A DNA stretch of 64,000 nt, from contig JACIYT010000008.1 of assembly GCA_014359765.1 (NCBI GenBank), positions 1 to 64,000 of the forward strand, written 5' to 3'. Of this stretch, positions 45,278 through 54,074 are shown piece by piece (the stretch's first letter is position 1; each line of letters opens with the position of its first letter). A program made the translations under genes and the position numbers. The DNA is from Roseovarius sp. (GTDB lineage: Bacteria; Pseudomonadota; Alphaproteobacteria; Rhodobacterales; Rhodobacteraceae). Below the pieces are notes generated by a model. It saw only the letters and a program-made list of their open reading frames with translations, had not been told where the DNA came from and made no database searches.

Positions 45278-45307
45278 GGAATGCCCGCCGCGAGGGGCGG
45301 GCATTCC
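45278..45307. terminator. Long hairpin between trpE and the TRAP operon
   Basis: GGAATGCCCGCC and GGCGGGCATTCC form a perfect 12-bp stem with a 6-nt loop in the 170 bp between the convergent trpE and dctP genes. No T-tract on either side, but position and strength fit a bidirectional terminator. Confidence 0.6.
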
Positions 45308-45330
45308 GGTTCGTGTCGGGGATCGCGCTA

Positions 45331-46416
45331 TTATTTCACGCAATCGCGCAATGCATCCGCGCTCGGGCCATTCGGCGTGCGACCGAGGTTGAACGGCGCC
45401 GAGGCATCCCGCCACTGGGCATAGTCCTCGAGATATTCCACCATGCTCAGATAGACCCTGGCGGAATTGGGGTTTTCGCAGGCCGTCTGCACGATCACCT
45501 CGTTGGCCATCTCCTGAACGCGGGCGAGGGCCTCCTCGTCATAGCGGTTGATCTCGACCACCTCGCCGAACTGTGCATAGGCTTCGGTGGCGCGCTTTTC
45601 GGTGAAGGCCAGCGACCACAGCAGCGTCGCGTCCGCCGCGATCCTCAACTTCTCCTGCGCCTCGGGGCTGAGCGCATCCCAGGACGCCTTGTTGATCATC
45701 ACGCCGAAAACCGATGCCGACTGATGCCAGCCCGGCGTCGCCCAGTATTTCGTGACCTGCTGAAAACCCGCCGACCAATCGACATTCGGCGTCGAAAACT
45801 CCGCCCCGTCGATCACGCCGCGTTCGAGCGACTGATAGATCTCGCCGCCCGCCATCGAGACCTGGTTGCCACCCAGCTGTTCGAGCAGCCTGCCCTGCTC
45901 CAGCCCCGAGAGGCGCAGACGCTTGCCCTGAAGGTCGTCGAGGGTAACGATCGGCTCGTTGGTGCGGAAACCGGATTCGTTGTTGGTCACGCCATAGGGC
46001 AGATAGACCATGCCGAACTGACCATAGATTTCATTATAGAGCTCCGCCCCGCCCCATTGATGGATCCAGTTCACATAGTCCACCGCATTGAACAGGCTGG
46101 CGGTGGTGGCCAGCGGCGAGAACGCGGAATCGCGTCCGGCCCAGTAGCCCGGCCAGTCGCCGCCGGCCTGGATGGTGCCCGATTCGACCGCGCTGAACAC
46201 CTCGCCGGCCGGCACCAGCGCGCCGCCCTCGAAGAATTCGATCGTCAGTTCGTCGCCGACCAGCTTGTTGGCCAGTTCGACGAAATGCAGATCGGTCGCC
46301 ATCAGTTCCATCGACGAAGGCCAGGTCGATGTCATCGTCCATCGTTCCTGTGCCGCGACCGGCGCCGTCAGCGCCGCGACAACGGCGCCCGCAAGCAAAA
46401 AGGCCTTGTCAGTCAT
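45331..46416 (-). CDS. dctP: TRAP transporter substrate-binding protein, DctP family
   Basis: Periplasmic receptor of a tripartite ATP-independent importer. The 361 residues begin with a signal peptide (KAFLLAGAVVAALTAPVAAQ) and show 'TMTSTWPSSMELMATDLHFVELANKL', 'PYGVTNNESGFRTNEPIVTLDDLQGKRLRLSG' and 'VFGVMINKASWDAL'. The conserved Arg of DctP receptors that salt-bridges an organic acid is expected in the 'GKRLRLSGLEQGRLLE' stretch. Last gene of dctQ-dctM-dctP. The ligand is likely a carboxylate handled by the adjacent CoA genes (inference). Confidence 0.9.
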   Translation of the reverse strand: MTDKAFLLAGAVVAALTAPVAAQERWTMTSTWPSSMELMATDLHFVELANKLVGDELTIEFFEGGALVPAGEVFSAVESGTIQAGGDWPGYWAGRDSAFSPLATTASLFNAVDYVNWIHQWGGAELYNEIYGQFGMVYLPYGVTNNESGFRTNEPIVTLDDLQGKRLRLSGLEQGRLLEQLGGNQVSMAGGEIYQSLERGVIDGAEFSTPNVDWSAGFQQVTKYWATPGWHQSASVFGVMINKASWDALSPEAQEKLRIAADATLLWSLAFTEKRATEAYAQFGEVVEINRYDEEALARVQEMANEVIVQTACENPNSARVYLSMVEYLEDYAQWRDASAPFNLGRTPNGPSADALRDCVK

Positions 46417-46453
46417 CTGTCTCTCCCTTCATGGTTTGAGGTCATCGGGTAGG

Positions 46454-47779
46454 TCATCGGGTATAGAGCGCGTCCGGCAGCCAGGTGACGAGCGCGGGGA
46501 ACCACACCACCAGCAGACACATCGCCAGGATCAGCCCGATGAACGGGAGCACGCCCCGGACGATCGCGCCGGTGCGCAGGTCCTTCGGAGCGATGGCGCG
46601 CAGATAGAACAGCGCATAGCCGAAGGGCGGCGTCAGGAAGGATGTCTGAAGCACCACGGCCATCAGCACCACGAACCACAGCAGATTTATATCGGGCATT
46701 TCCTGAACGATCGGCAGGAAGATCGGGAAGGACAGCAACACGATCCCCGTCCAGTCCATGAACGCCCCGAGGATGAAGACGATCACCATCATCACCGTGA
46801 CCAGCATCCACGGCTCCATGTCCAGGGTGCGGATCAGATCCTGTGTGGCGCGCAACCCGCCGGTGATGTTGAACACCCCGGTAAACGCCGTCGCGCCGAC
46901 GATGATGAACAGGATCATTGCCGAGGTGCGCCCGGTCTCCAGCATCGCCCCGTAGAACGTCCCGAGCCGGAACCTGCCGCGCGCGACCACGATCAGCAGC
47001 GCCAGCGCCGCCCCGATGGCCGACGCTTCGGTGGCGGTCGCAATCCCCGCCAGGAGCGAGCCCAGGATGCCGAAGATCAGCACCAGCGGCGGCAGCGCCT
47101 CCACCAGCAGCATCCGCGCGAGTTCCCCCCGGCCAACCTTTTCGTCGGGCTCCACCGCCGGCGCCATTTCGGGCCGCAGCACCGAGATGACGAGGACATA
47201 GGCCGCGTAGCTCAACCCCAGAAGCAGCCCCGGCACCATCGCCCCCGCGAACAGCTCACCCACCGAAAGCGGCGAGTAGCTCGCCATCAGGATCAGCATG
47301 ATCGACGGCGGGATCAGGATGCCGAGACAGCCCGAGGCCGCGATCACCCCCGATGTCAGCGTCGGCGCATAGCCGTATTGCAGCATCGGCCGCAGCGCCA
47401 TCACCCCCATCACGGTAATGGAGGCCCCGATGATCCCCGTGGTGGCCGCGAGCAGGATGGAGATGAACACCACCGCCAGCGCCAGCCCTCCCCGCACCCG
47501 GCCGAGCATGAGGCGCAGGGTTTCGAACATCCGGTCGGTCACCCCTGAATCCGACAGGAACCGCGCCATCAGAACGAAGAGCGGAATCGCGATCAGGGTG
47601 TAATTGTCGAGAACATCGCCGAAGATGCGGTTGATGGTGATGCCCAGCACCATGGGCTTGTCCACGATGAAGGCCGTCAGAACCGCCGTGCCACCCAGCA
47701 CGAAGGCGAGAGGATGCCCCATGAACAGCCCCGCCACAAGCAGGCCGAACATCAGGAGGGCGATGAGTTCGGGGTTCAT
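46454..47779 (-). CDS. dctM: TRAP transporter large permease, DctM family
   Basis: Ion-driven channel subunit with about 12 membrane helices. The 441 residues have family blocks 'NYTLIAIPLFVLMARFLSDSGV', 'AATTGIIGASITVMGVMALRPML', 'GILIPPSIMLILMASYSPLSVGELF' and 'TATEASAIGAALALL'. The start at 47779 overlaps the dctQ stop by 4 bp; the ORF-track extension is antisense to nothing meaningful and reads into dctQ. Confidence 0.93.
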   Translation of the reverse strand: MNPELIALLMFGLLVAGLFMGHPLAFVLGGTAVLTAFIVDKPMVLGITINRIFGDVLDNYTLIAIPLFVLMARFLSDSGVTDRMFETLRLMLGRVRGGLALAVVFISILLAATTGIIGASITVMGVMALRPMLQYGYAPTLTSGVIAASGCLGILIPPSIMLILMASYSPLSVGELFAGAMVPGLLLGLSYAAYVLVISVLRPEMAPAVEPDEKVGRGELARMLLVEALPPLVLIFGILGSLLAGIATATEASAIGAALALLIVVARGRFRLGTFYGAMLETGRTSAMILFIIVGATAFTGVFNITGGLRATQDLIRTLDMEPWMLVTVMMVIVFILGAFMDWTGIVLLSFPIFLPIVQEMPDINLLWFVVLMAVVLQTSFLTPPFGYALFYLRAIAPKDLRTGAIVRGVLPFIGLILAMCLLVVWFPALVTWLPDALYTR

Positions 47780-48270
47780 TCGGCCACCTCCTGCCGGTCG
47801 AGCAACAGCTTGATCACCTCGGCAACCCCCTGCAGCAGCAACAGCCCCGCCGCGACACACATCGCCATCTTCAGCGGATAGACCGGCATCTGGATCGCGC
47901 CATAGGTCACCTCGCCCTGTTTCCACGACCGCAGCGCGAATTCCCACGACCGGGTCAGGAAAACCCAGGCAAAGGGGAAGAAGAAGACCAGATATCCCAG
48001 AAGGTCGATCCCCCGCTGCGCGCGCGCGCTCAGCCGCTCGGTCAGCATATCGACCCGCACATGCGCCCCATGACGCAGCGCGTAGCCCCCGAGCATGATG
48101 AAATAGAATCCGAAAATCTGCTTCGAGACGTCAAAGGCCCATCTCGTCGGGTCACTGAACACATAGCGCAGGACAACATCGTAGATGATGATCGCCGCGA
48201 ACAGCACGGCCAGAACCGACACCACCCGCCCCACGATCTCGTTCAGACCGTCGATTGCCCGTGCAATCAT
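47776..48270 (-). CDS. dctQ: TRAP transporter small permease, DctQ family
   Basis: Four-helix membrane subunit, 164 residues, with 'VLAVLFAAIIIYDVVLRYVFSDPTRWAFDVSKQIFGFYFIMLGGYALRHGAHVRVDML', the DctQ signature region. The start at 48270 (MIARAIDGL) puts the first helix correctly. It is the first gene of the TRAP operon, 153 bp downstream of the IclR gene. That gap shows no clear promoter beyond a TTGAAT box. Confidence 0.9.
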   Translation of the reverse strand: MIARAIDGLNEIVGRVVSVLAVLFAAIIIYDVVLRYVFSDPTRWAFDVSKQIFGFYFIMLGGYALRHGAHVRVDMLTERLSARAQRGIDLLGYLVFFFPFAWVFLTRSWEFALRSWKQGEVTYGAIQMPVYPLKMAMCVAAGLLLLQGVAEVIKLLLDRQEVAE

Positions 48271-48423
48271 TGCCGCCCCCCCGTTTTCCAGCCTCCCGCC
48301 GCGCAGAGGCGATGGCCGACATTGCAGGAACACTGACCTGTCCGGGCCGGGAATTCAAGCGGCGTCACACCCCGGCCCGCGCATCCGCACCTGACCGGCG
48401 CACAGCCCCCACGGCGTCCCTTG

Positions 48424-49248
48424 TCAGGAGACCGCGCGCAAGGCGTGGCTGGCTTTTGGCTGGGGCGCCTGTGTGCCCAGATGGGCCATGATCTCTTCGC
48501 GCATGATCGCCACGATCTCGGCCTCCGCGCGCAGGATGACCTCGCTGGGGGCGGCGACACCGACCGCGAAGATGCGCGAATCGAGATGGTTCGGGAAGGG
48601 CATCGAGATCAGCCCGGCCCCTTTCACCACCTGGTCGGTCGAACGGTAATACCCCTTGGCGCGGGTCTCGGCCAGCGAGGCGAGGAACGCCTTGACATCG
48701 ACCGGCGGCGTGCCCGGCTCGCGATAGGCGTTGACCTTGCGCAGCAGGCGGCACACGTCCTCGTCGTCGAAGCGGCTCATCAGGACGCGGCCGACGCCCG
48801 AGTTGCCCAGCGGCCGCCGCGTGCCGAGCGCGACATGGTGGATCGACGATTTTCGCGGCCGGATGACCTGGATGTATTGCGCCTCGTCGCCGTTCTTCGT
48901 CGCCAGCAGCACGACATGACGGGTGCGTCGGGAAATCGCCTTGAGCAGCTTCTGCACCGCGCCTTCGCCGAACAGATCCGGGTTCATCCACGATCCCAGC
49001 AAGGGCACCTGCTCGGTCGGGAAATAGCTCTTGCGCCGGGCATCATGGGCCAGGAAGCCGAGCTTCACGAGGCTCTTGAGCAGGGCGGAGGTGCTCGACT
49101 GCGGATAGCCGAGATGCCGCGAGATTTCCACCACCGTCAGCGGTCTGCGCATCTCGTCGAAAAAGACCAGGGTCTCGCAGGTGCGTGCGACCGACTTCAC
49201 GATGTGACTGTCTCCCGCGCATCTCGTGGATCGCTGCCGATGCTCCAT
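48424..49248 (-). CDS. IclR-family transcriptional regulator
   Basis: The 274 residues have an N-terminal winged helix (about 20-85: 'VARTCETLVFFDEMRRPLTVVEISRHLGYPQSSTSALLKSLVKLGFL') and a C-terminal GAF-like effector domain ('HHVALGTRRPLGNSGVGRVLMS', 'GAGLISMPFPNHLDSRIFAVGVAAP'). IclR proteins of this type usually sense organic acids. It lies between the fused acyl-CoA synthetase gene and the TRAP operon, all on one strand, so it probably controls one or both. The start at 49248 precedes the HTH by a normal distance. Confidence 0.9.
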   Translation of the reverse strand: MEHRQRSTRCAGDSHIVKSVARTCETLVFFDEMRRPLTVVEISRHLGYPQSSTSALLKSLVKLGFLAHDARRKSYFPTEQVPLLGSWMNPDLFGEGAVQKLLKAISRRTRHVVLLATKNGDEAQYIQVIRPRKSSIHHVALGTRRPLGNSGVGRVLMSRFDDEDVCRLLRKVNAYREPGTPPVDVKAFLASLAETRAKGYYRSTDQVVKGAGLISMPFPNHLDSRIFAVGVAAPSEVILRAEAEIVAIMREEIMAHLGTQAPQPKASHALRAVS

Positions 49249-49291
49249 GGTCCCCGCCCTCCCGTGCGAATATATGAACAGCATTCCATGG

Positions 49292-49320
49292 AGGATGCAC
49301 GGGCGCGCAAACCCTGTCAA
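49292..49320 (-). promoter_or_regulatory. Candidate promoter of the IclR gene
   Basis: On the minus strand a perfect TTGACA (49320-49315) has CATCCT 17 bp downstream. The -10 match is poor (3/6). A loose palindrome GAAT(N11)ATTC at 49268-49286 downstream of it could be an autoregulatory site. Confidence 0.3.
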
Positions 49321-49369
49321 CGATTTCGCGACGACCGGCGGCCCGCCGCCGGGGCGCGACAGGGGCGTA

Positions 49370-51484
49370 TCAGCGATCCGCAGCCCCCGAAGGGATGATG
49401 ACGGCATCCGCGGCCACCGCCCCCTGACCGCGCGCCCCGACGATCAACGGGTTCACATCGATCGATTCGAGCGCCGCGCCGTGATGCGCCGCGAAGGCCG
49501 ACAGCCGCGCCAGCGATTCGGCCAGGGCCTCGATGTCGCGCTCGGGCGTCCCGCGGAACGCATCGAGCAGCTTCCGGCCGCGGATCTCGTCGATCATGCG
49601 TCGCGCCTCTGCGGGTCCGAAGGGCGCCACGCGGAACGACACGTCGCCCAGCGCCTCGACCAGCACCCCGCCCAGGCCGAACATGACCACCGGACCAAAG
49701 GCCGGATCCTGCGTCACGCCGAGAATCGCCTCGAGCCCGGGGGCGGCCTGCTCGGCGACCACCAGCCCGTCGATCCGGGCGCCGGGCGCCTTTTCGGCGG
49801 CCAGATCCAGAATGCGCGCGCCGGCGGCGCGGACCTCCTCGGCCGAACGCAGGTTGAGCGCCACGCCGCCGATATCGGACTTGTGGAGGATATCGGGCGA
49901 GGCGATCTTGAGAACCACGGGATAGCCCATGGTCTCGGCCGCCGCAGCCGCCTCGTCCGGGGTTCGGGCGAGGGTCTCGCGCACGATCGCGATGCCGGCC
50001 TCGGCGAGGAGGGCCTTGGCCTCGATCTCGTTCACCATTCCCCCGGGCAAGGGCGACAGCGCCGGCAGGTCCGGCACGGGATCGGCGGCTCCGGCGCGCG
50101 CGAAGGAGCGCGCGAAATAGCGCAGCGCGGCCATCGCGCGCACCGCGCGGGTCGGCTCCTCGAAGACGATGAAACCGGACCGCTCATAGGCGGCGCGCCC
50201 CTCCGGTTCGGTCAGCGAGCAGAACAGCATCGGCCGGCCCGGATATTTCGCCCGCGCACGTTCGAGCCCGGTCCGGATCCCCTCGTTGAGATCCGCCGAG
50301 AGGCCGACCGTGGACATGAAGATGATGGCGGCATCGATATCCCCGTCACCGAACAACACATCCATGTTGGTTTCGAGCAGGTCGATCTGGTTCACCAGCT
50401 GCGCCGTCACATCCACCGGGTTGCGCACACCGGCAAAGGGCAGCACCTCCTTGAGCTTCTTCTGCGCCGCCTCCGGCAGCGCCGGCACATCGAGCCCGAC
50501 CTTCTCGGCCTCGTCCGCCATCAGCACGCCCACCCCGCCCGAGACCGTCACAAGACCGAGCCGGTCGCCCTGCATCAGCGATCCGCTTTCCGAACAGGCA
50601 TAGGTCACGTCGAACATCTCATCGACCGATTGCGCGCGATAGACCCCATACTGGCGAAAGGCCGCGTCATAGATGGCATCGGCACCCGCCAGCGACGCGG
50701 TATGCGACTGCGCGGCCTCGGCGCCGACCGCGCTGCGCCCGACCTTCATCATCACCACCGGCTTGGAGCGGGCGCGCGCGAGTTCCAGCGCCTCGACCAG
50801 CCGGTCGCGATCGGTCGCGCCCTCGAGATAGCCCATGATCACGCGGGTCGCGTCATCCTGCGCGCAATAGGCCACGGCATCGGCGAAATCCACGTCACAG
50901 GAATTGCCCGTCGTCGCCCAGAGATTGACCCCCAGCCCCCGCATCCGCACCAGCGTCATGCAGTAGGAGCCGAAGGCGCCGCTCTGGCTGACGATCGACA
51001 CGCCGCCGGGGCGCGGCAGGTGGTCCTGCACCCCCGGCGTGAAGGTGGCGTAGAGATTGTGGCGCACATTGGCAATGCCGAGACAGTTCGGCCCGACCAG
51101 CCGCATTCCGGCCTCGCGCGCGATATCGACCATGCGCGCCTGAAGCGCCGCCCCCTCGGCATCGACCTCCGAGAAGCCGGAGCTGAAGATCACCGCGCCC
51201 CGCACCCCGCGCGCCGCGCAATCCTCGATCGCCTTGACGGCCAGCGGCGCCGGCAGGGCGATCACCGCCAGGTCGGGAACCAGCGGCGCCTCGGAAATCG
51301 ACGGATAGGCCGGCAGCCCCTGCACCTCGGCCGATTTCGGATTGATCGGCAGGATCGGCCCGGCAAAGCCGTGCCGCCGGAGGAAATCCACCGGCCTGCC
51401 GCCGATCCGCCTGGGATCGCCCGAGGCGCCGATCACGGCAACCGAACGCGGGGAGAAAATGGCATCCATTCCGTCGATACGCAT
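49370..51484 (-). CDS. NDP-forming acyl-CoA synthetase, fused alpha-beta (acetate-CoA ligase family)
   Basis: Predicted to make an acyl-CoA from a carboxylate, CoA and ATP via a phospho-His. The 704 residues contain a CoA-binding Rossmann domain ('SVAVIGASGDPRRIGGRP'), succinyl-CoA-ligase-like domains with 'SIVSQSGAFG' and the phospho-His loop 'QSHTASLAGAD', and a C-terminal ATP-grasp domain ('VLKIASPDILHKSDIGGVALNL', 'MFGLGGVLVEALGD', 'ESIDVNPLIV'). It lies 23 bp after the acyl-CoA dehydrogenase gene. The acyl group is unknown; acetate is only the family name. Confidence 0.9.
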   Translation of the reverse strand: MRIDGMDAIFSPRSVAVIGASGDPRRIGGRPVDFLRRHGFAGPILPINPKSAEVQGLPAYPSISEAPLVPDLAVIALPAPLAVKAIEDCAARGVRGAVIFSSGFSEVDAEGAALQARMVDIAREAGMRLVGPNCLGIANVRHNLYATFTPGVQDHLPRPGGVSIVSQSGAFGSYCMTLVRMRGLGVNLWATTGNSCDVDFADAVAYCAQDDATRVIMGYLEGATDRDRLVEALELARARSKPVVMMKVGRSAVGAEAAQSHTASLAGADAIYDAAFRQYGVYRAQSVDEMFDVTYACSESGSLMQGDRLGLVTVSGGVGVLMADEAEKVGLDVPALPEAAQKKLKEVLPFAGVRNPVDVTAQLVNQIDLLETNMDVLFGDGDIDAAIIFMSTVGLSADLNEGIRTGLERARAKYPGRPMLFCSLTEPEGRAAYERSGFIVFEEPTRAVRAMAALRYFARSFARAGAADPVPDLPALSPLPGGMVNEIEAKALLAEAGIAIVRETLARTPDEAAAAAETMGYPVVLKIASPDILHKSDIGGVALNLRSAEEVRAAGARILDLAAEKAPGARIDGLVVAEQAAPGLEAILGVTQDPAFGPVVMFGLGGVLVEALGDVSFRVAPFGPAEARRMIDEIRGRKLLDAFRGTPERDIEALAESLARLSAFAAHHGAALESIDVNPLIVGARGQGAVAADAVIIPSGAADR

Positions 51485-51507
51485 GAGACTTTCCTTGATG
51501 GTCTGGG

Positions 51508-52674
51508 TCAGTAGGACTTGGGCAGGCCGAGCGCCCTCTCGGCGATGAAGGAGAGGATGAGCTGCGGTGTCACCGGCGCGATGCGGAACAGGATGGCCTC
51601 GCGCACGAGGCGCTCGACATGGTATTCCTTGGCATATCCGAAGCCGCCAAAGGTCAGCTGCGCGGTCTGCGTCGCCTTCACCGCCGCTTCGCCGGCGAGG
51701 TATTTCGCGGCATTGGCCTCGTTGCCGCAGGGCTTGCCCGCGTCATAGAGCGCGCCGCCATGCATCGCCATCAGGTTCGCGGCCTCCAGCTCGGCCCAGC
51801 AGGCGGCCAGCGGATGCTGCACGCCCTGATTCTGGCCGATCGGCCGGCCGAAGACGACCCGCTCGTTGGCATAATCGGCCGCCCGCCTGATCGCGTTGCG
51901 CCCGATGCCGACCGCTTCGGCGGCGATCAGCACCCGCTCGGGGTTCAGCCCGTGCAGGATCTGGCGAAAGCCCTGCCCCTCCTCTCCGATCAGATCCGCC
52001 GCCGGAATCGGCAGGCCGTCGATGAACAGCTCGTTCGAATCCACGCATTTGCGGCCCATCTTCTCGATCTCGCGCACGGTGACGAAATTGCGGTCGAGAT
52101 CGGTATAGAACAGGCTCAGCCCCTCGGTCGGCTTCGACACCTCCTCGAGCGGCGTGGTCCGCGCCAGCAGCAGGATCTTGTCCGCCACCTGGGCGGTCGA
52201 GATCCACACCTTCTGGCCATGCACGACATAGCGATCGCCCTGGCGCACGGCGCGGGTCTTGAGCCGGGTGGTGTCAAGCCCGGTGGTCGGCTCGGTCACG
52301 CCGAAACAGGCCCGCTCCTCGCCGGCCACCAGCGGCGGCAGGTATTTGCGCTTCTGTTCCTCGGTGCCAAAGCGCACGACCGGGTTCAGCCCGAAGATGT
52401 TCATGTGCACGGCCGAGGCCGCGCTGTTGCCGCCGCCCGATTCCGCGATGGCCTGCATCATGATCGCGGCATCGACGATGCCGAGACCGGCGCCGCCATA
52501 TTCCTCGGGAATGGCAATGCCGAGCCAGCCGTCGCGGGCGAGCTTCTGGTGAAGCTCGACCGGAAAGCCGCCCTCGCGATCCTTGCGCAGCCAGAATTCG
52601 TCGTCGAACTCGGCACAGATCCGCAGGATCGCGTCGCGGATCCCCTGCTGTTCGGGCGTCATCTGATAGGTCAT
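51508..52674 (-). CDS. Acyl-CoA dehydrogenase
   Basis: FAD enzyme that forms the trans-2-enoyl-CoA and passes electrons to ETF. The 388 residues have the N-terminal 'GWLGIAIPEEYGGAGLGIVDAAIMMQAIAESGG', the middle-domain 'CFGVTEPTTGLDTTRLKTRA' and 'GQKVWISTAQVADKILLLART', and the C-terminal 'LTFGGFGYAKEYHVERLVREA'. The usual 'EGTSEI'-like FAD-binding stretch is replaced by 'APVTPQLIL', so this is an unusual subfamily. It is second in the minus-strand set, between the family III CoA-transferase and the fused ligase. Confidence 0.9.
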   Translation of the reverse strand: MTYQMTPEQQGIRDAILRICAEFDDEFWLRKDREGGFPVELHQKLARDGWLGIAIPEEYGGAGLGIVDAAIMMQAIAESGGGNSAASAVHMNIFGLNPVVRFGTEEQKRKYLPPLVAGEERACFGVTEPTTGLDTTRLKTRAVRQGDRYVVHGQKVWISTAQVADKILLLARTTPLEEVSKPTEGLSLFYTDLDRNFVTVREIEKMGRKCVDSNELFIDGLPIPAADLIGEEGQGFRQILHGLNPERVLIAAEAVGIGRNAIRRAADYANERVVFGRPIGQNQGVQHPLAACWAELEAANLMAMHGGALYDAGKPCGNEANAAKYLAGEAAVKATQTAQLTFGGFGYAKEYHVERLVREAILFRIAPVTPQLILSFIAERALGLPKSY

Positions 52675-52704
52675 GGTCTTCTTCTCCTGTCTCGCGGCGC
52701 GCGC

Positions 52705-53919
52705 TCAGCGGCCGGGTTCGCCCAAAATGCCCTTGTCGATCAGGGCGTCGATTTGCCCGGCATCGAATCCGAGCTCATCGAGAACGGCGCGGCTGTCCGC
52801 CCCCAGATCCCGGCGCCCGAGCCAGCGCAGGCGGCCGGGCGTCCGGTCGAGCCGGGGCACCGGGCCGACAACCTTCGTGTCGTCCCCCTCGACGCCCACG
52901 ATATCGCCCCGCGCCGCGATCTGGGGATCGGCCAGGATGTCATCGACATCATAGATCAGCGCCGCCACGGCATCATGCTTGCGGAAGATGTCGATCGCCT
53001 CCTGCGCGTCGTGCCGGGCGACGAAGGCGCCGAGGCGTTCCACGATCTCGTCCATATGCTCGGCAAAGCCCTCGAGCGTCCGGAATTGCGGCTGTTCGGC
53101 CCAGTCCTTGCCGCCCGCCGCCGCCAGCAGGCGCCGCCCGGTCTCGGCGCTTCCTGCGGTGATCGTCACCCATTTTCCGTCCCGGGCGCGGAAAACGCCG
53201 GCCGGCGCGTAGGAATTCGGCGCCTGGAGCCCGTTGCGATCGACCCGCAACCCGGCACCGGTGCGCGTCGGCACATGATAGTCGATCAGGCGCAACAGCG
53301 GCTCGAAGATCGCCAGATCGACGACCTGGCCGCGCGCGGTGCCGCTCTGCACCGCGTGCAGCGCGATCATCGCCCCGTAGGCCGCCATCAGGCCGGTGGT
53401 GGAATCGGCGGCCGGAAAACCGGGATGCATCGGCGCGTTGTCAGGAAAGCCGGTGATATGGGCGAGCCCGCTCATCGCCTCGCCCGCCCGGCCAAAGCCC
53501 GGCCAGGACGCCCGCGGCCCCGTCTGGCCATAGCCCGAGATCCGCACGATCACCAGATCGGGGTTCCAGCCATGCAGGACCTCCGGCCCCAGCCCGGCCC
53601 GCTCCAGCACGCCGGGGCGGAAATTCTCGATCAGCACATGCGCACCGGTCACCAGGCGGCGCAGCACCTCGCGCCCCTCCTCCGATTTCCAGTCCAGCGC
53701 GACGAGCCGCTTGTTGCGGGCCAGCGTCTTCCACCAGACGCCCACCCCGTCGCGGGCGCGCGCGCTCAGGACCCGCAGCATGTCACCCTCGCCGGGGCGC
53801 TCGATCTTGACCACATCGGCGCCGAAATCGGAGAGCAGCGCGCCGCACATCGGCGCGGCGATCACATGCCCCATTTCAATGACCTTCAGATCGCCAAGCG
53901 GTCCGTCTTTCGTGCTCAC
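52705..53919 (-). CDS. Family III CoA-transferase (CaiB/BaiF)
   Basis: Moves CoA between carboxylic acids. The 404 residues have 'LKVIEMGHVIAAPMCGALLSDFGADVVKIERPGEGD', 'VLIENFRPGVLERAGLG', the catalytic Asp in 'GFPAADSTTGLMAAYGAM', and 'RGQVVDLAIFEPLLRL'. A GTG start at 53919 has a perfect GGAGG 7 bp upstream; the ATG at 53940 in the ORF track would lie before that site. First gene of the minus-strand catabolic set, divergent from the plus-strand operon. Confidence 0.91.
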   Translation of the reverse strand: MSTKDGPLGDLKVIEMGHVIAAPMCGALLSDFGADVVKIERPGEGDMLRVLSARARDGVGVWWKTLARNKRLVALDWKSEEGREVLRRLVTGAHVLIENFRPGVLERAGLGPEVLHGWNPDLVIVRISGYGQTGPRASWPGFGRAGEAMSGLAHITGFPDNAPMHPGFPAADSTTGLMAAYGAMIALHAVQSGTARGQVVDLAIFEPLLRLIDYHVPTRTGAGLRVDRNGLQAPNSYAPAGVFRARDGKWVTITAGSAETGRRLLAAAGGKDWAEQPQFRTLEGFAEHMDEIVERLGAFVARHDAQEAIDIFRKHDAVAALIYDVDDILADPQIAARGDIVGVEGDDTKVVGPVPRLDRTPGRLRWLGRRDLGADSRAVLDELGFDAGQIDALIDKGILGEPGR

Positions 53920-54004
53920 GCAGTTGCCTCCATCCATCAATTTCCAGTCGTCAAGCCCGAATTTTCCGGGCTGGCGCGGTCATCTTGCGCAAAAGAGAAA
54001 TCCA

Positions 54005-54033
54005 TTGCGAGAACAATCTAACATTCGTTAGAT
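54005..54033 (+). promoter_or_regulatory. Promoter with overlapping palindromic operator, divergent catabolic region
   Basis: In the 155 bp between the divergent operons, TTGCGA (54005-54010) and TTAGAT (54028-54033) are 17 bp apart. A perfect 7-bp inverted repeat ATCTAAC-ATTC-GTTAGAT (54016-54033) covers the spacer and -10 box. Size and symmetry fit a TetR/AcrR-type operator. A repressor bound here would block the plus-strand operon and might affect the minus-strand one. No TetR gene is in the window. Confidence 0.55.
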
Positions 54034-54074
54034 CGCCGCGATCAGCGCCGAATTCAGACTTGACGGAGGAAAAC

